Below, one piece after another: positions 20,387 to 33,501 of a stretch of 64,000 bases of DNA. This stretch comes from Prinia subflava (taxonomy: Eukaryota; Chordata; Aves; Passeriformes; Cisticolidae), in NCBI RefSeq assembly GCF_021018805.1, contig NC_086266.1, positions 3,038,001 through 3,102,000 on the forward strand, in the 5' to 3' direction. The position numbers were made by a program, and so were the translations under genes. Numbering within the stretch: position 1 is the first letter of the stretch; each line of letters starts with the position of its first letter. The notes under the pieces were generated by a model. It saw only the letters and a program-made list of their open reading frames with translations. It was not told the origin of the DNA and made no database searches.

Positions 20387-23300
20387 AAGGGAAGAAAATG
20401 AAAGAAGTCAAAGCTTTTGGCCCACTGGAAACTCATTATGTGCTTTACAACAGCCTGAGGAGGAATAGTAGGACTCTGGTTACTAGAGGAGAGGAAATGA
20501 AACAATATTGCTCATCAGGTACTTTCTCAACTATTTGTTATTGATTGGACAAAGAATAAATAAATCTCAGCCTCTGGGCTAAAGCGTCAGGGAATATGAC
20601 TCTATTACAAAAAGATTAGTAAGAGTTTTACAGACAAGACAGAAAGAACTCTGGATGATGCAACTGAGAGGAGGATGAAAGGCTAAAGAGAAAATATCAC
20701 TGAAAGAGATGAAAATCTGGTTCTGTAAATGAAAAGAATTACCCATTGTTGATCAAGCAGCTGTATAAGCCAATAGTTTGTTGATGGTGAAGCTGTATGA
20801 AGTGAAAAAGTCAAGATATCACTGAAAAGAGCAATGGCAGGGGGTCTCTTGGAAAATGGGTTCTTATCAGATGACAGTCTTAATAAAGGAATAATAGGTA
20901 CCCATTTTTAACCCTCCAGCTACTACACACAAGACTAAAAATACAATTTTCCCAGGAAAGCATTTACATTGCAGTTACCTAGAACTGCTTGCTTGACCAG
21001 CTATTCTTGTGCAAGCAGAAAAAGAAAAGCTTTTCATTCAGAAAACAAGATTAAATTTTCTTTTTGGTCAGTACTATAAAACAGAGCAGCCTACATTAGT
21101 TCCCATTTTCCCTTATCACACCAGAGTTTCAAATGCGCCGTAGTGTAAAAACATTGGGTGAAAGTCTGTCATTAACCAGTGATTATTCAATTTATTTCTT
21201 CTTTTTTCCCCTAAAATACAGCATGAGCCTTCTAATCTTTCAGTCACATAAAACAGAATAATTATAACTTCTTTAGAAGCATTGCTGAAGGTATTTTGTC
21301 CCATTTGATAGGCTAGGGGTGATTGACACTTGGAGGTTTGAGGGTTTTTTTTAGAAGTTGGATTAATTAATGGATTTTTGGTCACTTTCCACTCTGGGCT
21401 TTAATAACACCAACTAAACACAGGAAGGTTTTATCCCTGCTAGGACTAAAAAATGTAAACCAGAATTTTTCTTTTTATTGGAGTTTGTCTCCTAAGCCAG
21501 AGGCTACAGTAATAACAATAAGTGAGATAATTTTGTAAGCATTATCTGTAGGAAACGTAATAAAATAGCTATGAGAGGAAATGTGTTTGGAATTATCTTG
21601 TTGAAAATATTATTCAATATGTTAGAGATTAGAAACAATAACATCTTGTTTCCTGTAGTAAAAATGTGCTAATAAGAATGGTTATATTAATAGCATTGTT
21701 GCAGGCAGCCTGTATTGTTGGAGTTTGACAGACACTAAAAAACCCTGGTTTTTTTACACTACTTATATTCAGTCTTTACCATTGGAAGAAATAATCAAGA
21801 TTTCTTCCTTTTCATCCTAGATTTTCATTGCAGTTGGTTTTGAGAGCCATAAATTTGAAGATTTCACTTTGCAGACTGCATCTGTGGCTGAAATTCTTTT
21901 GTTTTAAAGACCGTGCTGGTTGATCTGTTTGATCCCACCCAAAGGCTTCAGGCTGTAGAAAGAATGGAAAAGCCAAAGAAATAAAATAATGGGAAATATC
22001 AAAGTAATAGAAATGATCAGTACTGGACTGCATCTAGAACACTGTAATAATATGAAGTATTCAGCAGATAATTCAGGTTTAACATACTGACTCCCAGATC
22101 TCTTTGGTTCTTGATTTCTGCTGCTTTCTTTGGTCTATCATTCCATATTTCCTCCTCTATTAGATTTTCTATTTTTAAAAATAGGGACTTGGAAAGGAGT
22201 TCTGAGTAAGTCTGTTAAGTTACTTTAAATAGAAAGTGGGGGAAAAAGAGAGGAGGTGCTAAAGGAGGCAGATAATAGAAAACTTTTTTATCACTTTTCA
22301 CAGCTGTAGAACCTAAAGTCTTTCAGACAGCAAGGCATTCAGAGACTTTGAGGCTGAGTGGAAATGGTTGAGTAGAACCAGGATATTTCATCAGAAAAGA
22401 CAAATGGGAAAGAATGAAAACTGCAAATCGCCTTAACACTTTCCACACAGTGTTCACTAAGGCAGTATTTGGTGTTTTCTGAACAGAAGAACACAGGTAG
22501 ACAAAACCCCTGGTAGGTTTGTGTCTGTGTTTTGAAGTTTGTAATGAATAATGAAGACAAGTTTGGGACACGTGCAGTCAAAATTTTAAGGTGCTCTCAA
22601 CACTTTAGGCTCCAATTTCAGGTAGTCACAGGCAGTGTCACAATGATTACAGTAAAAAACATTAATTTGAGTACTCCAAGACCTATTTGACCATAATAGA
22701 GAATTCCTCATGGGTAACCCAAAGTCCCTACTGGAAAGTGAGGCCTGGAACTCACCTCCTGTTACTGTTTGGCCACATAGCTCCAAGTCCTCCATCTCCT
22801 CTGTGTTAAAAATTCAGGATTTGCTGTTTGTGTGGAACCGAATCAGATCCTTATAAAAACCAAGACCTCCCCAGCTCACGTGTGGTAGGTAGGAAAACAG
22901 GAGCAGTGTAAGCATTTCTAATCCTCTAGATCAAACCCCCTGAGTTTGCTTAAACCATAATTGCAGCTGGTTTAAACACACAGGCTGACATCAAGGGGTG
23001 CAGGTTGCAGGTACAGCACAGCAGGCAGCAAGACTGACAGCAAAACTGGTCTTGTTGCTAAATGCTGCTGTAGATTTAAAGCCAGTGAGTGGCATAGCAA
23101 ATTAAGAAGTCTGTTAGATATTCTGTTTGTGAAGACCTGAATTCAAAAATAACTAGTCTGAGCATCAGCTCGTTTCTTGGGCTGAGTGACATGTTTTGAA
23201 ATTTCCTCTGTACACAGAAAATGGAAAAAGCTGACTAAAGAGTTCCTGTTGACCTATAATGCGGAGATGTTGCAGGCACTAAGTGACTTGCTTATCTGCA

Positions 23301-25455
23301 AATCCAAAATATCTTCTACTGCATGAATTGTTGAGCTTGTCCTAGAAGGCAAAAAGTAGCAACGTGTTGAGAAGCATAAAGTTAAACAGGTCCTAGAGAT
23401 TGACTGCCACACCTTGTGTAAAAAATGTGAGTTCTTTTTTCCAAGGCAGGAGGGGCATTGTGGATTTCAGGGTGATCCAAGCTAAAGATGTTTATCCAGC
23501 CTTTATGTGCGTGGTTTTATGCACACAAATCTCACATCATCCTGAATTTCCTGCTGGGTTTTAGTTTCCTCCAAGGAAAGAGAGCTAAGGCTGTTAATTT
23601 TAAATAGTGTCCATTGCTCCTTCTGATTATTCACTGAAGGGCTAGGTGATTATTGAAAAGAACCTCTTTCTAATTCCCTGCCTAAAACGAGCAGGCTTTG
23701 GTATTCAGACACCTCTAGAATTCAGAAAGAACTCTGTTTAGTAGCATTAATCCTTATATTTGTTACAACTGTTATTCACATAAATTGCAATCTTCTCCTA
23801 ACATGACTACACACAAAAATGTGTAAAAAGAGCACCAAAAGTCGCTGCAGGTTTCAGTTTTTCTTGCACACTTCTCTCCACCTTGCTCCAAAGCCAGTAT
23901 TATTCTCAGTATTTTTGTATAAGCACGTGCCAGAAGCAAGCAGCAGTTTTCCCTGCCAGGCTCTTTATGCTTCCTCTCCCAATTTTGACATCTCTCAATT
24001 CAAAATTGTGCCTTGTGGGGGTGCTGTGCCACCTAAAATAAATGGCATTGCATTACACTCTGAAAGGCTCTATAGATCAGAATAATATAGTGACACGTAT
24101 CTGAAGACATTTCCTTTCCTTCCCCACAATCTCCCTTCAGCATATTCTGTTCTTTTATTTCCCACAGGATTCTAAGAGCAGATCTACTACTGAGTTTCTC
24201 TTCTGCCAAAGAAATCATCAAATAAAAAACCAGATTTTTTTTTCAGAATAAAGTAGCACCTTTCTACATGTAGGTGAGAAACTTCCCCAGGTGAGAAAAA
24301 AGAGAAATTTATACTTCAAGAAATGGATTTTTCTAAATCATACCAAGATAAATAGTCTGAGCAGATTTCAGAGAATTTACTGAAGATTTACATCTGCCTG
24401 TGTGATTAGCATCCAGCTCTACAAGATGGAAACAATGAATGATTCAGGGGTGCAGCAGCAGCTCAGCTCAGGGGTCAGCCCTCATGTACTTTGAAATTAG
24501 TTCTATAGGGAATTTGGTGCAGAAAAGCACAGAGAAGCAGTTAAAAACTAAAGATACAAGGTTATTAGAACAGGAGTGAAGGATAGGGGAATCAAAATCT
24601 CTGATTTTTCCTTTAGGACCTCAGTGATCCTTCCACCAAAGTGAAATCCACTGTTCCATAAGATTCCAGTTGGTGGTTGTGGAAGCAGAGAAAAGATACC
24701 CTGAAAGCAAATGAATGTTATTGGGTTTAAATCTCTCAAAAAAGCAGAATGAACATAAATATAAGCAGTCACACACCAAACCACAGAAGCACTGAAGAAT
24801 TCCCATGGAAGGGGATGTGGATTTTAACCTAAGAAAAATCTACAACCTTTTCAAGAAACACTGCTGTAAATTAAAGATGCTTTTTATCCCCAGAAATGAA
24901 AAATCTCCCTTTGCTCCATTGCAAGTTCATCACTTCTGCTGGTAAAGTCTGAGGAAAATGTATCAGTGTTTCTTTGTGTCTCAAATCAATGCTCACAAGC
25001 CTCTCAAATCCAGTTGTTTGTAAAACAATGCCTTGTGCTTCTTCCTAACATTGGTATAACCACCAAAGACTGCATTTAGTGGTTTTAAAACAGCCCATAG
25101 AAAATAAATATCACTGAAAGCCCTCAGATGCTTATCTGTGTCTGCAAAAGCTCAACATGGGAATTTCATTATTTACTTCTTCACTTCTTTCATTCCTTAT
25201 CTCCTTTTTCTTAATCCACCATCTCTTTCATTGAAAAATACTGTTGTTTTTTTTTTTGGTGGAGTACCTGCAGAGAATGAGAAATATTCTGCAGTTCAGT
25301 GTTTAGTGATCACTACTGCTGTTCATTACCCCTCCAACTGAAGCCAAAAAACAGCCTGAAATGAGTTCTTAAAGTGTGAATTTTGCTTTTAAACCAACAA
25401 CCTGGTGTAGCCTTTTATGGCAGTAAGCCTTTGAAAGCTTCCAAAGACAGTAATG

Positions 25456-25523
25456 AACTGTTAAATCAGAAATGGCTGATTTAACAGAGATTAAACTGAT
25501 TTAACTGTTAAATCAGAAATGGC
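25456..25523. repeat. Interleaved direct and inverted repeats
   Basis: A 21-base unit (starting AACTGTTAAATCAG) occurs at 25456-25476 and again at 25503-25523. Two inverted copies of its core (CTGATTTAAC) lie between them at 25476-25485 and 25496-25505. Adjacent copies could pair as 10-bp stems. Confidence 0.85.
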
Positions 25524-28500
25524 AGAGATGCTGTCACACAATAACCATTGCTCAGGGCTTCCTAGAAGATGGACTAATATATTTATTAACTCCCCCATGA
25601 CCTCAGGCTCATATTCCTGGGATGTGTGGATGTATCAAAGTCGGAATACTCTCAGATCAAGAGGTCTGGCTTGTTTAGCTCTATTGAAAGTCACCACTTC
25701 AGCAAAAGGACAAAGCAGAAAAGCAGGAGAGATTCTGTAGGTAGCAGCTATTCATATGGCAAGAGTCTCAGACTGAGGAGTTATTTTTGGCCAAAGAAAG
25801 AGAATTAGATGCAGCACTTACATTTGAAGTGCCCCTCATTCTCCCAAGCACTCATGATTTCTGAGTAGTTTCACAGGTAAAAAAGATCAGGCTCCATTTC
25901 TTTTTCTCCTGCCAATGCAGCTTGTGCATTGTTGAGCTTTGGTACTGCAAACACATCCTGGACTTTACAACCCCCAGCAATCTCAAAAGAATGAGTTTTG
26001 AAACTATTTTCTTTTTGCTCATCAGCTGCACTTGGTCAGGATTAAATCCCATTTTCCCTCGTGCACTGGCTCAGTTCACCTTTACAGTCCTCAGTGTTTC
26101 CATGAGAGTGAGGGGCCCTGAGCTCAAATACTCCACCTCTCATTCCAGCAGCAAGTTGTTTCCCAGTAAATAAGTAACATACCAGAGCACAAAAAAGGTC
26201 TGTAAGGAGGAAAAAAAGAAAAATTAAAATTCAGATCAACTTGAAAGGGTTTTGGATGAAAATGTTGTCAAATCAATAAAGTTTTGGCGTTTGTATTTTG
26301 TTTAAAAAAAGTTGATTCATACCTGAAAGTTTGAGGAAGTGTTAAAACTTTCCAAATAAAGGTCTGTCAAGTCAAACAGTTAATTTAATTTAACCAGAAC
26401 CTTCTTCTTCATGCCCCAGGTCAGTTATTTGCATAGATCTGATTTCTTTATTTACATAGATTTATATTCTTACAGCTCCTTCAGATTCTGTGTTATCTCA
26501 ATTATATACATTATATAAATAAAAACCCCTGGAGTTTATCTGTGTCTTGTCTGGCTTTATTTAACCAGCAATTTAGGGATGGTTCAATATTAAGATATAA
26601 TCAAGCTAACAGCCCCTGCTCATGCAAATAGTTCCTAATCTCTGGAGAAGAACTTGCTGACACGAAATCTGCATTTCTGTGTTTATATATTTAGTCTTCG
26701 TAGGGGAAAATCTTTTTTGCAGTGAAGCAGATGGTAGGAGATACTGTGAAATTTATCATTGAACAGAGTGCATGAACGTTTTATCATCAAAACTTGGGAG
26801 AGAAAATAGCTTTTAATAGGGTGGACAGTTTTATGAAAAAAACACCAATGTCTGGGGTAGAGGCTGACAAACAAGACAGAGCAATTTTCCCCTTGTCTTT
26901 GGCAATAAATTTCTTTTGTGGGTTTTTTGACTGCTGAAGGCACAAGAAAATTTGTTTTCTAGTAACTTGATAAAAACCTCCAAACATACTGGGAAGAGTT
27001 CAAATAACTGGGAAAAAAAAAAAAAAAAAAGGCAAAACTACATTATTTTCAGAACAAAAATCCATCCAGGCCTTTCCAAATCAGTGCAACCCTATAAATT
27101 TAGGCTGTGCTTCCTTGGCAGAGCAGCTCTCAGTGCTGGTGGGATTTGGGGAGCTCTGGGGGTGCAGCTCTCATCTGCTCCAAGGAGATCACGGGGTGAT
27201 GCCTCCACCCTGCTCCAGGCAGCATCAAAGCCCTGCTGTAGATCTGGCTGTGGCTAATCACAGCAAACTGCAGGGTGGACACACCAGGCTCCCCTTGGCT
27301 TGTCCTGCCTCCTCTCTGCCACCCCTCATCCCCATCAAAGCCTCTCACCCTGGCACAAATCCAGAATAATCCGTGTGAGAGCTGCCACGGGCCTGGGTGG
27401 CTGCAGCAGCTCCCTGCAGGACAGCAAAGGGCAGATTCAGCAGTGAAGAACAGAAAGTTGATGCTGGTCTGAATATCCCGTTTAACTTTGTGACTTTCAG
27501 TAGCTCTTTTAGAAATAAGAAGATTTTATTATTGGCCAAAACACTCCGTGTGTGGGTATCTGTGTGTGAGTAGCCATGAATTCCCAGGGCATGATGCAGA
27601 ATTTCTTCATCTGAAGCTCCTAAAGCAGAATGCCTCAATGCAAGTGTGAGAACCCCACTGTAAAGCAGAGAGAACACAACATTTCACGCTGTCATTTTAT
27701 CCGTGTGCCCTGGCTTCCAGTTTGAAATCGACCTTCTCATTCCCCTCAATCTGCATGCAGAGCTTTATTCACCCTGCTGGCCTCAGCCAGGAGAGGAGCC
27801 TCAAACAGCACACACGAGGCCAGGTACAAACTGCTGTGGTTTTAAACTCAGCAGGTTTAAGAGACGCAAAAAGAGGCTGCAGAGAGCAGAGTGACACAGG
27901 CTATTAGCATTTTCTTTTCACCAGCCCCGTGCCCTCACATTCCAATTAAGCCTGGCTGCTCTGAGATTCCCCCTGAGCAGATAATTTTGCCTGGCTGCCC
28001 CGTGGCTCAGGGTGTTTGCTGTGCCTGCTGAGGCTGCCCAGAGGTGCTGGGGTGAGGATGCTGTGCCAGAGCTGCACTCACAGCTCTCCGTATTCAGGGC
28101 ACGTGCCCGTGTGATGCCTCCCTCCTGCCAGGGCACTTGGGTTTCCGTGAGTAAAGCAGCACATTCAGCTATCAAAGGGAAAAGGGTGAAGGCAAAGAAA
28201 AGGCCAGGAAGTTCCCATGTTTAATGAACCTTTCATTCAGTATATACAGCTTCTCACGTAAACCCGGCGTGGGGAGAGATCCCATGGAGCTCAGGCCAGG
28301 CAGTGTGTGGGCTAAATTCTGCACAGGAAAGTAAGCAAAGAGTGCAAGAGGCTTATTTAGTTATCAAATCCAGTCCTTGTTATTTTGGGCAGTCCTAGTC
28401 TGTAAAATGATGTACAATTCACAACCATTTTATGGTGAAAAAGAGAGTGGGGGCAAATTCACCTGTTCTCATTTTCTGTATGACCTTGGCACTTGGCATG

Positions 28501-31500
28501 AAGGATGAAAGAGGATGTTGGGCACCATTCTTCTTTCCTCCATCACAAAGCTGCATGAAGTTGGGTGTAATTGCTCATCAGTGTAGACTTCTAAAAGCAA
28601 TTAAAATAATGATGGTCTAATATGAAGCAATGTGTTACTTACCCTGTTCTCCATTTCTCCCCTGTGCTGGGTAGAAGAATGTGAGAGATTTCTGTCTTGT
28701 GAGTCTCACTGGGCTTTGAACTGTGTAAGAATCTTTGCTTCCATAAAAGTGAAATGCCAGAGTTCTGTATTTTTCCTTCAATCCGAGTTGAACAAGCAGA
28801 AGTTTTGTCCCTTTGTGGTGTAGGAGGTAGTGAGAACTCAGAGTCCCTGTATTATTCATCCCCTCTGAGGATCCAGCTGTGAGATGGTGCCTCGATTACA
28901 GAGATGGTGCAGTGTTATTCATTCTGAGCTGGATCTTGTAACAAAAGCTCCAGCCACGGGCAGGTGATCTGATTCACAGTGAGGGGGGTGTGCTGTGCTT
29001 CTTGCTTTCTCTCCATGAAAACGAGCTGGTTCCCATGCCCGTGGCTGGGTAGAGCTATGGAATATCCCCTGTCCTGGGCACATGGCCAGGGGAGAGCCAG
29101 GCAGAGGCAGAGCTGAGCTCTGTGCCAGCACAGCCAGCCCGGGCAGCACCAGAGGCAGCACCACACCTCCCTCCTGTGCCAGAACAAGTGACCTGTGCTG
29201 CTCTGCTGGTCCAGCTGGCACGGGAGCCACAGTTTTCATTTCACTGCCATGGGTGGGCACTGAGGGGAGGAGAGGGGGCTCTAAAGTGCCTGTGCAGGCT
29301 GCAGCAAATTCCCTGCAGTGCACAGACAAAGCTGCAGCTGCTCCCACCCTGAGCAGAGTGGGGATCTCACTGTGACACCCACTCCTCCTCACTCTCCGTT
29401 CCTGAAACTGGGTTTTACACAGGATTTCAGCAGCCCACGCAAGGTTTTGCTGGTCCTCCTCTTGGGGAGCATTTTGCTGATACTGAATATATATATAGGA
29501 AAGTTATTGACCCTGTTATTACTGATGTAAAACACTTTCTAAACCCAAATTGGTCTTTATAAATATTCAACAGGAGATTTGCTTATGATTGATGGTTTTA
29601 CTTTTACACATGACATATGTAGGTGTTTTTACTTTATGTTTGATAACAGCATGAGCAGAGCACTGCATGCACTGCATGTTCTGTATCAGGATGTCAGAAG
29701 TGCAGCAGGCTCTGTGCAAGAGCCAAGGGCCATGCAGAGCTGAGATGTGACGTACATTGATCCAAACCAGGAGAGAAAAAGCAAATTTCAGCACACTGGG
29801 CAAACTGTACCTGCCTAAAATGTGAGCTTTTCTATCCCACTCAGTCACACCTCCTTAATAACCCGCTGGAATAGCAGCTAATAATGAGGCACGTTATGAT
29901 TAAATTAACTCTGCTGAACAAATGAAAGTGGAATTGCTGTGAATACCAAAGAGTAAATTCAGGTGTGCATGCTGGCAGCTGCCACCCCACCCCTTGGACT
30001 GTGACCATCATGGGAAGCAGGCTGGCCTCGTGCCACTGCTCAGAGCTGCAGTGGCTGGGCAGGAGTGGGATCAGAACAAGACCACCACAGAGCCTCAGGA
30101 AATGAATTTGCCAGGGTGTTTCATCCTGAAGGCTGAGATTGACAGCCTGAGTCAGTGACAGACTTTAGATCTTCAAAGGCTGTGGAATCCTCCCCATAGG
30201 AGGCTCCAGAGCTCCACTGTTTCCATCACTCTGATGAAATCACCTTGCCTAGACTGTGGGTGAAATTGAATTTATCCCCAGAAATGAACTGATCCAATCT
30301 GTGACATTTAAAATGAATAAAGAAAATATCTTCTTGGTTAAAAAAGAAAAGTAGTGGGTTTTGTTTTTCAAAAATGCATACTATGCTGATCATTAGCTTC
30401 ATCTTTCTCTAAGGTGTGCCAGCTTTGTCACAAGAGATCCACAAGAATGCCTCATTACTTGCAGATGATTTGTGGCTAGTGTTTCAGGCATATGTCAATG
30501 AAATACAGGGTCTGTTTTATAATACCAAGACACTAATCCTACTCTCTTTGCTAATTAAATGAAATTATACAAGTCAAAATTAAGCAATATTTGGCTGCTG
30601 TAAGAAAGTTTTTCTTTTTGCCCACACAGAAAGTCCCATATTCTTATTACACAGGGCCCATATTCTACTTTCATTTCACCTGCAGTGTTGGACTGACTTC
30701 TGTTGTAGAATTGTGATCTCTGCCTGTGGCTGGAGTTCTTCCCCGTGCTGGGGAAAGGTCTCACCTCTGGGTACTGACCCAGCATCTTGGACCTTCTCTG
30801 TGAAGTAAAACCAAGTGAATTGATGCGACAATTAATTTAACATTCTGTCCTTTGTCCTTGCTGCTGTGAGTACCTGTGAAGGAAGTCTTGAAGGAGGTGA
30901 AGGTCTGGTAAAATCTTTTGGCACATGGCCAGAGTGGAGTGGGACGTGTGAAGATTTGTCAAGATTTTGAGGGTGTCCAGCAATTCCCAAAATGGGTTAA
31001 TAATAGCCAGACAATTTCCCTGGACATGCTTTGTAAAATAAAAGGTTTTAATAACGACAAAAATGATAAACATCTTTGAACAAAGAAATACAAGTCGAAC
31101 ACAGTGTAGAAAACACTCTTACACTGGCTAAGGCAGTCCAAAAAAGCTTCTGAGTTCTTTTTGTGCTCTTTCTTAAATACTGAATGACCTAGGTGGGCTG
31201 TTTGGCACCTTGCCCAGTGAAGTTAACAGGCTTTGGGATGCACTTCCAAAGCCCAATCAGTGCCTCTGTGCTGGCACTGAGCCACTTACAATGAGAGAGG
31301 CATGGAAAATTCTGGTTTAACTTCCTTACCTGTTCCAAAGTAAGCTGAAACTCCTTCCCTTCTGTAGAAACACCTGCTGGGGTGTGGAAATGCACTGCTG
31401 CAGAGGCCTCCCTTTGTACAGGATCAGGTAAAACACCAGCCTCAGTGTGTTTGTGAACTCCTGTGTGCATGGAGCATTCCTTACCTGAATCCCCCTGCTG

Positions 31501-32163
31501 TGGCTGTGCTCAGGGCTCTGAACAAGCTGGGAGCAGGCACAAGGCATGAAAAAGTGCAGCACAAATTCTTGGGGCCCAGATGTTCCTTCCCCAGGCTGAA
31601 GCATTAGGGACTGGGTGAGCAATACGTAAGTTATAATAAGATTTCTCAGTTTTAGATTTGGCAGCTTGCACTGATTATTTCTCTCTTATATTCGCTGGCA
31701 GCATTTAAACTAAGCAGAGTTTTCAGGTAATTGAGACACTGGGGAAAACTGGTATTAACAAAATCTATTTTCCTGTGTAAAGCGTTTGGCAGAAAATGAC
31801 AAGCTTTCAAGTGCTTTTTTCCTTTTTAAAAATGCTTTTGGCTGTTATTAGTGAGGGTTAAAAAAAAAAAACAAACACCAATGTGAACAACTGGCTGTTC
31901 AACCAGCACAGAATTGGCTGTGGCTGTGTCAGCCTCTGCCCCTCGGGAGAGCTGCAGACTTGGGTAACAAAATCACAGGAGTTTGGGCAAGTACAACCAA
32001 AAGGAGAAGGCAGAAATTGTAAAGAAGGTTTCAGCCCAAAGATAAACTTGAAACTGCTGTGGCTGCTACAACAGGAGCTGCTCCTGAGTGCTTCCCCAGC
32101 TGCTGTCTGGAAGGGTATGGAATCACTGAGGGCTTCATGCTCTGCTCTGAGGCTGGGGACAAA

Positions 32164-32230
32164 TCCAGCACAGTTGCATTTCCATCTCCTTTTTATTTCC
32201 AGCACGGTTGCATTTCCATCTCCTTTTTTT
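32164..32230. repeat. 34-bp tandem duplication
   Basis: Two adjacent copies start TCCAGCACRGTTGCATTTCC, with one early mismatch, and the second runs into a T-rich tail. Confidence 0.85.
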
Positions 32231-33226
32231 TTTTGTCCAGATAATCACCAATCTGACCATTTTCAACTCTGTTTGGGAAGTATTTGTGATTGGATGGAGC
32301 GAAGAACACCCAAATGATAAATTACTTTGAAATAAGCAGGTCCTGTAGGAGAAGGAAGGGTGTGTGCCTGGAGAACTGAGCAGGATCTGGAGGGAAATCT
32401 GGTGGGGCCAAGCAGATTCCAGCCTGGCTTGTGCCACACTTCCCCTCAGAGCCTGTGTTATTTCCCTGGATCCCCAAACAAAAAGGCATTTGTGCCTTTC
32501 AGCACTGCCCTGCCCCACTGGGGAGGTCACAGTGCTAATTCAGCTGATCCCATCTCCAGCCTGGAGGTGGAGGTTGTTCTCCACAGGGTTTCACAGCAGA
32601 TGGAGCAGATCTCAGGGAATAGGCACCGTCAGGGAGAGAGAGATGCATGGAAAATCTGTATTTAGCTCCTGTGTCTATTTAGAGCTGCAGCAGAGCTCAA
32701 AGGCTGAACTTGATGTGGAGACAATTCTTTTGTTCCCCTTTTGTCTGGGTATGTGTTCCTTTGGTGGGAGGCCTCTGTCTCGGGTGTCCCTGGGGTTAGG
32801 GGTGTCTGCAGGGGCAATTTCAATATCCAGGAGAATTTCCTTCCTGCAGGGTGGTGTTTTGGGTGAAAGCCTCCATTCTTACTGAAATGAGGCCAAGGAA
32901 GAAGGAATTAAAGCTCAAAAAAAGAGAAAAAACCCCAACCAAACAAAACCCATCACCAAAAATACAGAGAGGGAGCCAGGTTCCCTGCTGCTCCCGAAAT
33001 GTCCCTGGGACTGTCTCTTGGAAGACCTGACATGCAGTGATGAGAGAACAAAGCCCAAACCTTTCTGCTCGAGTTCCTGAGATTGTTTCTCATCCCAAAT
33101 CTGTGACTCTCTTGTTCTCTGAGCCACCTTTAATCATCCTGCAAGTGGCACCAGGTTGGACAGGGCAGCTGAGGGGGTCACCAGCTGCTCCATGCCCAGT
33201 GGAGACTTACTAAAGGAAGCCACATT

Positions 33227-33501
33227 AAAAAAAAAAAGAAAAGAGAAAAAGAAAAAGAAAAAAAGAAAAAAAGAAAAAAAAAGAAAAAAGAAAAAAGAAA
33301 AAAAGAAAAAAGAAAAAAGAAAAAAAGGAAAAAGAAAAAAAGAAAAAAGAAAAAAAGAAAAAAGAAAAAAAGAAAAAAGAAAAAAAGAAAAAAAGAAAAA
33401 AGAAAAAAGAAAAAAAGAAAAAAGAAAAAAGAAAAAAGAAAAAAGAAAAAAAAAGAAAAAAAGAAAAAGAAGAAAAAAAAGAAAAAAGAAAAAAAGAAGA
33501 A
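33227..33501. repeat. A-rich (AAAAAG)n tract, 275 bp
   Basis: This is a degenerate array of A(4-7)G units on the plus strand with two or three AAGAAG interruptions. It could be an expanded retroposon A-tail; the body to its left is not recognised. Open frames through it are Lys-rich or Phe-rich low complexity and not genes. Confidence 0.95.

Larger units (their letters stand above)
18445..33226. other. Intergenic, mostly nothing recognised
   Basis: No exon, tRNA or clear mobile element is identified. Small items inside are listed separately (20141-20386, 25456-25523, 32164-32230). A poly-A run lies at 27013-27030. Blocks near 27.1-27.5 kb, 27.9-28.1 kb and 29.0-29.4 kb are richer in GC with longer chance open frames, but show no protein motif or splice structure I can support. 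Confidence 0.55.

Noticed and set aside
27060..29400. GC-richer blocks with overlapping open frames, possible exons
   Set aside because: No conserved motif, no consistent splice-site pairing, and frames on both strands are of similar length, as expected by chance.
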